Positions 57,998-64,000 of a stretch of 64,000 bases of DNA are shown piece by piece. The position numbers were made by a program, and so were the translations under genes. The notes beneath the pieces were generated by a model, which was given only the letters and a program-made list of their open reading frames with translations, ran no database searches and was not told where the DNA came from. The DNA is taken from contig JAIQFQ010000016.1 of assembly GCA_020073245.1 (NCBI GenBank), positions 1 to 64,000 on the forward strand. Direction: 5' to 3'. Source of the stretch: Terriglobia bacterium (GTDB lineage: Bacteria > Acidobacteriota > Thermoanaerobaculia > Thermoanaerobaculales > Thermoanaerobaculaceae). The first letter of the stretch is position 1. The number at the start of each line of letters is the position of its first letter.

Positions 57998-60166
57998 GTG
58001 ACGGAGACGCTGCTTCGCTTCGAGGACATCCTCGAGCAGGTTTCGGCCTACAACCCGGACTGCGACGAGGACCTGCTCCGGCGTGCCTACGTCTACTCGG
58101 CGAGGGCGCACCGCGGCCAGGTGCGTGTGTCCGGCGAGCCGTACCTCGTGCATCCGCTGGAGGTGGCCCACATCCTCGCCGAGATGCACCTGGACGAGGT
58201 CGCGATCGCCACCGGCCTCCTCCACGATCTGCTCGAGGACACCTGGGTCAGTGAGGACGAGCTCGAGGCCCAGTTCGGCGAGCACATCACGGGCCTGGTG
58301 AAGGCGCTCACCAAGATCACCACGATGGAGCAGTCCTACGCGGCCCGCGAGGCCGCGCAGGCGGAGAACGTCCGGCGGATGCTTTTGGCCTCGATCGCCG
58401 ACGTCCGGGTGATTCTCGTCAAGCTCGCGGACCGCCTGCACAACATGCGCACCTTGGGCTTCCTACCGGAAGACCGGCGAAGGCGGATCGCGGCCGAGAC
58501 GATGGAAATCTACGCGCCCATCGCCCACCGCCTGGGCATGGGCCGGATCAAGGCCGAGCTCGAGGACCTCGCGCTCGCTTACCAGCACCCCGAGGACTAC
58601 GGGCGCCTCATTGAGCAGCTCCGGCAGCGCGAGCAGGTGGCCGGCTCGATGATCGCGGAGATCCGGACGATCATCACGCGCGTCCTTGAGGAGAACTCGA
58701 TCAATGCCGAGGTACGGGGGCGGATCAAGCATCTGCACTCGATCTGGACGAAGCTGCGCAAGCAGGGGATCGGCCTCGAGCGCGTGTACGACGTCGTGGC
58801 GTTCCGCCTGATCGTCGACACCGTTCCGCACTGCTATGCCGCGCTTGGCCTGATCCATCAGCTCTGGCGTCCGGTGCCCGGCCGCATCAAGGACTACATC
58901 GCGATGCCGAAGCCGAACGCGTACCAGTCGCTGCACACCTCGGTGATCGGCCCGGAGGGGCAGCCCTTCGAGGTGCAGATCCGCACTCGGGACATGGACG
59001 AGATCGCGGAGCGCGGGATCGCTGCGCACTGGGCGTACAAGGAGGGCCGAGAGCCCAGTCACGACGCGGAGCGGGTGTCCTGGCTGCGCGGCCTGGTCGA
59101 GGGGCAGCAGGAGAACCCGCGCGAGTTCCTGAACTCCCTCAAGCTCAACCTCTACCCCGAGGAGGTCTACACCTTCACGCCCAAGGGGGAGGTGTTCGCC
59201 TTCGCCCGCGGGGCGACCCCAATCGACTTCGCGTACCGCGTCCACACCGAGGTCGGGCATCACTGCGTCGGCGCCCGCATCAACGGCAAGCTCGTGCCCC
59301 TGAGGACGCCTCTGCAGAACGGCGACATCATCGAGATCCTCACCTCAGGAAGCCAGGTCCCCAGCCGCGACTGGCTCGAGATCGCGGTCACGGCGCGTGC
59401 CCAGAACAAGATCCGGGCCTGGCTCAACCGGGGGGAGAAGGAGCAGGCGGTCGAGGCGGGGCGCAGGTTGCTGGAGCGTGAGTGTCGAAGGCTGGGGATC
59501 TCGCTCAAGCAGCTCCGCGAGGACGGCAGGCTGACTCAGCTGGCGTCGGACCATGGGTTCGGGAGGGAGGAGGATCTCGTTGCGGCGATCGGCTTTGGGC
59601 GGATCTCACTGAGAGACATCCTGGCCCCGTTCGCGCGCACGAAAGTGGTGGCGCAGCCTGTCCCGGTCGGCAGGGCCCGCGCGGCGGTCCCCGACGGTTC
59701 GGTCATCATGGTGCGCGGCCAGAGCGACATGCTCACCTACCGCGCGCAGTGCTGCAATCCGCTCCCAGGCGACCAAATTGTGGGCTACATCACACGCGGG
59801 CGCGGTGTCGCCGTCCACGCGGCCAACTGCCCGAACGTCCGGAAGCTGCTTTTCACCTCGGAGCGCGAGGTCGAGGTCGAGTGGGGAGGCATCACCGGCG
59901 CGTTCGCCGTGCCGGTGCACGTGAGCTTCGAAGACCGGCCCGGCATGCTCGCAGCGCTATCCCAGGCGGCCAACGACGAGGACGCCAACATCCGCAGCTG
60001 CCACCTCGCCACGAACGAGGAGAGGCTCGGCACTGCGGAATTGGTCGTCGATGTCAACGGGCGGGAGCACTTGGAGAAGGTGCTGGTGGTGCTGCGTCAC
60101 ATCCCGGGTGTGACCAGCGTGGAAACCACGGTGTCGACGCCGGGCCGCCGCCTTCAACTTCTCTGA
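57998..60166 (+). CDS. Bifunctional (p)ppGpp synthetase/hydrolase (RelA/SpoT homologue)
   Basis: 722 residues in full RSH order. The HD hydrolase domain has HPLEVAHIL and GLLHDLLEDT intact. The synthetase has YDVVAFRLIVDT and MPKPNAYQSLHTSVIGPEG with EVQIRTRDMDEIAERGIAAHWAYK. TGS (YTFTPKGEVFAFARGATPIDFAYRVHTEVG), a conserved-cysteine region (QCCNPLPGDQIVGYITRGRGV) and a C-terminal ACT domain follow. Both catalytic sites look functional, so it should both make and degrade the stringent-response alarmone. GTG start is supported by the -10 spacing. Confidence 0.95.
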   Translation: MTETLLRFEDILEQVSAYNPDCDEDLLRRAYVYSARAHRGQVRVSGEPYLVHPLEVAHILAEMHLDEVAIATGLLHDLLEDTWVSEDELEAQFGEHITGLVKALTKITTMEQSYAAREAAQAENVRRMLLASIADVRVILVKLADRLHNMRTLGFLPEDRRRRIAAETMEIYAPIAHRLGMGRIKAELEDLALAYQHPEDYGRLIEQLRQREQVAGSMIAEIRTIITRVLEENSINAEVRGRIKHLHSIWTKLRKQGIGLERVYDVVAFRLIVDTVPHCYAALGLIHQLWRPVPGRIKDYIAMPKPNAYQSLHTSVIGPEGQPFEVQIRTRDMDEIAERGIAAHWAYKEGREPSHDAERVSWLRGLVEGQQENPREFLNSLKLNLYPEEVYTFTPKGEVFAFARGATPIDFAYRVHTEVGHHCVGARINGKLVPLRTPLQNGDIIEILTSGSQVPSRDWLEIAVTARAQNKIRAWLNRGEKEQAVEAGRRLLERECRRLGISLKQLREDGRLTQLASDHGFGREEDLVAAIGFGRISLRDILAPFARTKVVAQPVPVGRARAAVPDGSVIMVRGQSDMLTYRAQCCNPLPGDQIVGYITRGRGVAVHAANCPNVRKLLFTSEREVEVEWGGITGAFAVPVHVSFEDRPGMLAALSQAANDEDANIRSCHLATNEERLGTAELVVDVNGREHLEKVLVVLRHIPGVTSVETTVSTPGRRLQLL

Positions 60167-60220
60167 GCCGGCGCGCGCGTCGGGGCGCGACGTCCGGCCG
60201 TGGGTCACAGATCGGTGTCC

Positions 60221-60415
60221 TCAGTGGGCCGCCTTCACGACCTTGCCCGAGCGCAGGCAACGCGTGCAAACCTTGATGTGGACAGTACGTCCCTCGACGA
60301 CCGCGCGCACAGCGTGAAGGTTGGGACGCCATTCCCTTCTCGACACGTTGTGGGCGTGACTGATCCGGTTCCCGAGCTGACTTCCCTTGCCGCAAACCTT
60401 GCAAACTTGAGCCAT
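60221..60415 (-). CDS. rpmB: 50S ribosomal protein L28
   Basis: 64 residues. AQVCKVCGKGSQLGNRISHAHNVSRREWRPNLHAV matches L28, with two CxxC pairs (CKVC and CTRC) indicating the zinc-binding form. Start ATG 60415 has GGGAGG 5 nt upstream. The longer open frame upstream of it is not ribosomal protein sequence. Single gene on the minus strand between RSH and the pil operon. Confidence 0.95.
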   Translation of the reverse strand: MAQVCKVCGKGSQLGNRISHAHNVSRREWRPNLHAVRAVVEGRTVHIKVCTRCLRSGKVVKAAH

Positions 60416-60498
60416 CAGTCCTCCCTCCCTCAATTCAGGGCGAAGAATTCTAGCACCCGAGGCCGAGATTTCCAAGGCCGTAGGCTCCTCGAACGTTC

Positions 60499-60527
60499 TT
60501 GACAATAGAGTTTGGCGTGACTACATT
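60499..60527 (+). promoter_or_regulatory. pilM: Sigma-70 promoter of the pilMNOPQ operon
   Basis: TTGACA (60499-60504), 17-nt spacer, TACATT (60522-60527). The predicted start near 60534 leaves a leader of about 68 nt with GAGGGGG before the GTG. Best-scoring promoter by eye in the window. Confidence 0.75.
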
Positions 60528-60533
60528 AGTCAC
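60517..60533 (+). promoter_or_regulatory. Palindromic operator over the pilM -10 box
   Basis: GTGACTACATTAGTCAC is a perfect 7-3-7 palindrome covering the -10 hexamer. A bound protein would block RNA polymerase. The GACTA...TAGTC half-sites resemble Rrf2/IscR-type sites, but the regulator is not identified. Confidence 0.55.
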
Positions 60534-60601
60534 AAAAGGATGAGACGAGCGCATCCACCCTAGCGGGGACGAGTAGAAACGTACAGAGGGGGCTGGCAAC
60601 C

Positions 60602-61651
60602 GTGCGGCTACGAAAGAGAAAAGGCATTGTCGGGCTCGACATAGGTTCCTCCGCGATCAAGCTGGTGGAGCTGAAGGCGGGCAAGGGCGGCCGCTACAGC
60701 CTCCTACACGCCGCCCACTCGCCGCTGTCCCCTGAGGCTATCGTGGAAGGCACGGTCATGGACTCGTCGCTGGTCGTTGAAGTTGCCCAGCGAATGATCC
60801 AGGAGCAGAGCGTCAAGAACCCCGGTTTCGGGGTTTCGCTTTCAGGGATCTCGGTGGCGATCCGCAAGATCCAGGTGCCGGCTATGTCCGATGCCGAGCT
60901 CGCGGAGTCGATCCACTGGGAAGCCGAGCAGTACCTGCCGTTCGACGTCAACGAGGTCAAGCTGGACTACGTGGTGTTGAGCGGGGACTCGGATACCGCC
61001 GACGTGCTGCTGGTGGCCGCGAAGAAGGACCGTATCGCCGACTACACCGGCATCGTCACGCAACTTGGGAAGGTCCCCGCACTCGTCGACGTCGACGTCT
61101 TCGCGCTGCAGAATGCCTACGAGTACAACTACGGTTCGCCGCAGGACAAGGTCCTGGCCCTCGTCAACATCGGCGCGCACATCATGAACGTGAACATCCT
61201 CGCGCGGGGGCAGTCGGTCTTCTGGCGTGACATCGTGTTCGGGGGGAACGCCTACACCGAGGCGATCCAGCGCGAGCTCAACCTCACGCGCGAGCAGGCC
61301 GAGGCGGTGAAGACCGGCGAGCAGCTCGGAGACCACACCCCGCAGACCATTCTCGGGGTGCTCAACGGCGTGAGCGAGGATCTGGCGGCGGAGCTCCAGA
61401 AGACCTTCGAGTTCTTCTACACGACCTCCAGCCACGATCACGTCGAGGAGATCGCCCTGGCCGGCGGCGCTTGCCAGGTGCTCAACCTCAACGGCGTGCT
61501 GCGTGAGCGTCTCGGCGCCCGCGTCGAGGTCATGAACCCCTTCCGCGAGGTCACGTACTCCGAGAGCCAGTTCCCGCCCGAGTGGCTCAACCGGCATGCG
61601 CCCGCCATGGCCGTGGCGGTGGGCATGGCGCTGCGGACGACCGGAGACTAA
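60602..61651 (+). CDS. pilM: Type IV pilus assembly protein PilM
   Basis: 349 residues, actin-like ATPase fold. GIVGLDIGSSAIKLVEL is the first phosphate motif, LVNIGAHIMNVNIL the second, and LAGGACQVLNLNG the adenosine region. PilM sits in the cytoplasm and binds the PilN N-terminus, linking the pilus motor platform to the inner-membrane PilNO ring. Start GTG 60602. Its stop shares a base with the pilN ATG (TAATG). Typical pilMNOPQ order follows. Confidence 0.96.
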   Translation: MRLRKRKGIVGLDIGSSAIKLVELKAGKGGRYSLLHAAHSPLSPEAIVEGTVMDSSLVVEVAQRMIQEQSVKNPGFGVSLSGISVAIRKIQVPAMSDAELAESIHWEAEQYLPFDVNEVKLDYVVLSGDSDTADVLLVAAKKDRIADYTGIVTQLGKVPALVDVDVFALQNAYEYNYGSPQDKVLALVNIGAHIMNVNILARGQSVFWRDIVFGGNAYTEAIQRELNLTREQAEAVKTGEQLGDHTPQTILGVLNGVSEDLAAELQKTFEFFYTTSSHDHVEEIALAGGACQVLNLNGVLRERLGARVEVMNPFREVTYSESQFPPEWLNRHAPAMAVAVGMALRTTGD

Positions 61652-62250
61652 TGCCCATGATAAAGATCAACCTCCTCGTCGAAGCCCGCGCCGAAAAGGT
61701 CGCGCGCGCGCCGTTGCTCGCCTTCGGAGCCGCTAGCATCAACAATTTCATCCTCCTCGGCCTGGTCATCGTCGGGCTCGCGTTCGTCGGCGTCCGCTAC
61801 TGGAGGCTCTCCTCGAAGCTCTCCAGTATCAATGCGGAGATAGCCGTGAATCAGCGGGAAGTCGATCGCCTCAAGCCGATCATCGCCGAGGTCGAGAGCT
61901 TCAAGAAGAAGAACGCCGAGCTCAAGCACAAGATCGAAGTGATCGAGCAGCTCAAGGAGAGACAGTACGGCCCCGTGCGCGCCATGGACGAAGTGAGCAA
62001 GGCCCTCCCCGACCTGCTGTGGCTCACGAGCATGAGCTCCAGGGGAGGCGTGATCTCGATGCAGGGCCAGGCGCTCAACGAGAACGCGGTCGCGAACTTC
62101 ATCTCGAACCTCGCGGCGAGCCCGTTCTTCGCCGAGCCGAGCCTGAAGATCATGTCTCAGGACGAGAGGGGCGTTTTCACGTTCGACCTTTCCTGCAACT
62201 TCACGTACACCCCGCGGGAGGCGGCCGCCACGCCGCCTCGGCGGAGTTAG
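61651..62250 (+). CDS. pilN: Type IV pilus assembly protein PilN
   Basis: 199 residues. The short N-terminal MIKINLL motif that inserts into PilM is present, then one membrane helix (NNFILLGLVIVGLAFVGVRYW), a coiled coil (about 60-110) and a small periplasmic domain. PilN pairs with PilO to align the outer-membrane secretin with the motor. Translationally coupled to pilM. Confidence 0.93.
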   Translation: MPMIKINLLVEARAEKVARAPLLAFGAASINNFILLGLVIVGLAFVGVRYWRLSSKLSSINAEIAVNQREVDRLKPIIAEVESFKKKNAELKHKIEVIEQLKERQYGPVRAMDEVSKALPDLLWLTSMSSRGGVISMQGQALNENAVANFISNLAASPFFAEPSLKIMSQDERGVFTFDLSCNFTYTPREAAATPPRRS

Positions 62251-62263
62251 GAGGCTTTGCGTC

Positions 62264-62857
62264 ATGGCAGGCCTCGACATAGAAAACCGACCCTGGTACG
62301 TCGCGCTGCTCATCGGGCTCGTGATCGCCGGACTGCTGATCTTCGCCTGCGAGAACTACGTCTTTAAGGACATCCAGAAGGACATCGTGGCGCGGACGGG
62401 CAACCTCGAGACCCTGAAGAAGAAGGTCCAGGAAGGCAAAATCGCGGAGAGCCGGCTCACGCAGTTCCGCGAGGAGGCGGAGCGGCTCGAGACGGAGCTG
62501 CAGCGTCTGCTCCGCATCCTCCCCACGCTGAAGCAGACCGACGAGTTGATCAAGAAGCTCAAGTCGCTGACCGAGCGCGGCAACTTCCGCCTCGTGACGT
62601 TCCAGCCGCAGGGCCTCGTCAAGAAGGAGTTCTACTCGGAGTGGCCGATTAACGTGCAGCTTCAGGCGAGCTACCACGAGCTTGCCCTCTTCTTCGACCG
62701 GCTGTCGCGGTTCTCGCGGATCATCAACGTCGAGAGCCTGCAGGCGATAGCCAACGTCCGCAAGGGATCGGAGTACACGATCAACGTTGCGTTCACCATG
62801 AAGACGTTCATCTACGGTGAGGTCAAGGAAGTCCAGCAGGAAGGAGCGCGGCGATGA
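62264..62857 (+). CDS. pilO: Type IV pilus assembly protein PilO
   Basis: 197 residues: membrane helix (about 10-30), coiled coil (about 40-80) and a ferredoxin-like periplasmic domain with INVQLQASYHELALFFDRLSRFSRIINVESL, the family pattern. Partner of PilN. Its end overlaps the pilP start by 4 nt. Confidence 0.93.
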   Translation: MAGLDIENRPWYVALLIGLVIAGLLIFACENYVFKDIQKDIVARTGNLETLKKKVQEGKIAESRLTQFREEAERLETELQRLLRILPTLKQTDELIKKLKSLTERGNFRLVTFQPQGLVKKEFYSEWPINVQLQASYHELALFFDRLSRFSRIINVESLQAIANVRKGSEYTINVAFTMKTFIYGEVKEVQQEGARR

Positions 62858-63348
62858 GCAGGCGATCGCTGGCGCTGTTGCCGCCGCTTCTGGCCGTGGC
62901 CGCCCTTGCGGCTCCACCGCGGCCGAGCCCGAGCCCGACACCGGCTCCGCCGGAGAACCCCATCGACACATCGACCGTCGAGCGGATCCTCCGCGGTGAC
63001 GAAGCTGTGGAAGCCGGTCAGGGCTTCACCTACGATCCGGCCGGGCGGCGCGATCCGTTCCGGTCGCTACTCACGCGTCAGGCCAAGGAGGAGACCGGTC
63101 AGCGGCCTCCGGGCCTTCGCGGGATGGGGGTCGAGGAGATCAAGCTGCAGGGGATCCTCAAGCTGCCCGAGGGCTACGTCGCGATGGTCCAGGGCACCGA
63201 CAACGCGAGCTACCTGATACGGCCAGGCACGATCCTCTACGACGGCAACGTCGAACACATCGAGCCGGGAAAAGTGTTCTTCCGGATTCAAGTGGCCGAT
63301 CCGAAGAGCCTCAAGCCCTATCGCGAAGTGGTTCGGTCGCTTCAATGA
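62854..63348 (+). CDS. pilP: Type IV pilus assembly protein PilP
   Basis: 164 residues. A signal peptide and a Pro-rich stretch lead to the PilP domain: YDPAGRRDPFRSLL, GLRGMGVEEIKLQGILKLPEGYVAMVQGTDNASYLIRPGTILYDG-type strands. The clear lipobox cysteine usual for PilP is not seen, so it may be periplasmic rather than lipid-anchored. It connects PilNO to the PilQ secretin. Confidence 0.9.
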   Translation: MSRRSLALLPPLLAVAALAAPPRPSPSPTPAPPENPIDTSTVERILRGDEAVEAGQGFTYDPAGRRDPFRSLLTRQAKEETGQRPPGLRGMGVEEIKLQGILKLPEGYVAMVQGTDNASYLIRPGTILYDGNVEHIEPGKVFFRIQVADPKSLKPYREVVRSLQ

Positions 63349-63364
63349 TCTTGTGGGGGTTGCG

Positions 63365-64000
63365 ATGATGGCGAAAGCTACTCGCTCGTTGATAGCGGTT
63401 GTGGCCGTGGGAGTGCTGGCGAGCCTGCTGCTTCCCGGTGTCGTTGCGGGGCAGGAGGCGGTCTCGATTCTCGGGATGGCCTGGACTCCCAAGCCCGCGC
63501 CGGCGCTGGTGATCAGCGCGTCCGGACCGCTCACGTTCACCAAGACGCAGCCCGAGCCGGGTGTCTTGGTCGTGGAGTTCCCCGAAGCCGCTCTGGCGAA
63601 GCCCCTTCAGACGGTTGCGGAGCCGGCGGCGGGCCTGCGGCTGGCCTCGCTCTCGATGGTGGATGAGGGCGGGAAGCGCTGGGCTCGCCTCCGTGTCGAG
63701 GCCGACCCGGCGGCTGGCGTGGCGGTCGCTTCGCTGCCCTCCGGCATAGAGATCCGGATCGCACAGGCCCAGGAGGGAGCTCGACCCGCTCGCGCCGCCG
63801 AACTGGCGGATGTGCTGGCAGTGGCGGACCCCACCGGCGTGTCGGTTCAGCTTTCCGGCCAGGGGCGTCTCGAAGGCAAGGCGTTCACCCTCGAGAACCC
63901 CCCGCGTATCGTCGTGGACCTCAAGGGCGTCGTGAACCGGGTCACCAGGCGCACGCACCCGGTCGGCGCGGCCGGAGTCGAGCGCGTGAGGGTGGCGCAG
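63365..64000 (+). CDS. pilQ: Type IV pilus secretin PilQ, N-terminal part
   Basis: 212 residues visible; the frame runs off the window end. A signal peptide (SLIAVVAVGVLASLLLPGVVAGQ) is followed by two AMIN-like beta-rich domains. The second has the hallmark LENPPRIVVDLKGV, which in PilQ homologues binds peptidoglycan. The secretin domain lies beyond the window. Two adjacent ATGs (63365 and 63368) could start it. Position after pilP confirms the assignment. Confidence 0.9.
   Translation, partial: MMAKATRSLIAVVAVGVLASLLLPGVVAGQEAVSILGMAWTPKPAPALVISASGPLTFTKTQPEPGVLVVEFPEAALAKPLQTVAEPAAGLRLASLSMVDEGGKRWARLRVEADPAAGVAVASLPSGIEIRIAQAQEGARPARAAELADVLAVADPTGVSVQLSGQGRLEGKAFTLENPPRIVVDLKGVVNRVTRRTHPVGAAGVERVRVAQ

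Noticed and set aside
57209..59263. Antisense open frames over secF and the RSH gene
   Set aside because: Same codon-phase artefact; the real genes have complete catalytic motifs.

Overview
The window is 64 kb of GC-rich, gene-dense bacterial chromosome with about 57 protein genes. I saw no rRNA, tRNA, CRISPR array, insertion sequence or phage gene. Gene content points to a Gram-negative, non-photosynthetic bacterium: LolA, Lgt/LspA, SecDF, PilMNOPQ, Cu/Zn superoxide dismutase, a bifunctional RelA/SpoT and AceK. The combination of high GC, frequent GTG starts, a eukaryote-like split lysine-ketoglutarate reductase/saccharopine dehydrogenase pair and intergenic heptamer repeats would fit an Acidobacteriota-type genome. 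That placement is inference and no marker here proves it.

Layout. 0.3-5 kb (minus): sodC, a secreted matrixin-like protease, an isoprenylcysteine methyltransferase-like protein and an aminotransferase. 5-11 kb (plus): a GT39-type glycosyltransferase, aceK, a short-chain dehydrogenase, a LipM-like octanoyltransferase and an SH3/TonB-C lipoprotein. 11-20.4 kb (minus): a YfhO-like membrane protein, rluD-type pseudouridine synthase, lgt, lspA, ileS, a single-domain response regulator, acpS and a small membrane protein. 20.4-29 kb (minus): a complete chemosensory cluster (CheR-TPR, REC-GGDEF, CheB, CheA-REC, chemoreceptor, a small protein and CheW) that matches the Wsp c-di-GMP architecture. 29-32.7 kb (minus): AMP-dependent ligase, cyclic-nucleotide-binding TPR protein and amidohydrolase. 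32.9-40 kb (plus): histidine kinase and OmpR-type regulator, recA, quinone oxidoreductase-like protein, NtrC-type regulator and pyrE. 40-47 kb: a DUF2752/Yip1 pair (minus), the lysine-degradation pair (plus), then infC, a CoA-binding protein and an MFS transporter (minus). 47-64 kb (mostly plus): fmt-rsmB, an HU/IHF protein, a TGS-domain nucleoside kinase (minus), serine acetyltransferase, lolA, tgt-yajC-secD-secF, RSH, rpmB (minus) and pilMNOPQ, with pilQ cut by the window end.

The most unusual content is not protein coding. (1) Many intergenic gaps hold pairs of inverted, degenerate tandem repeats with 7- or 8-bp units. They belong to several sequence families, are sometimes nested, and one pair lies inside the cheR reading frame. 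(2) Three gaps hold a longer multi-hairpin element whose stems differ between copies by compensatory base changes. (3) At least seven genes have a -10 hexamer 6-8 nt before a GTG start and no Shine-Dalgarno sequence, which suggests leaderless transcription. (4) infC appears to start at an ATC codon, and the pilM promoter carries a perfect 17-bp palindrome over its -10 box.
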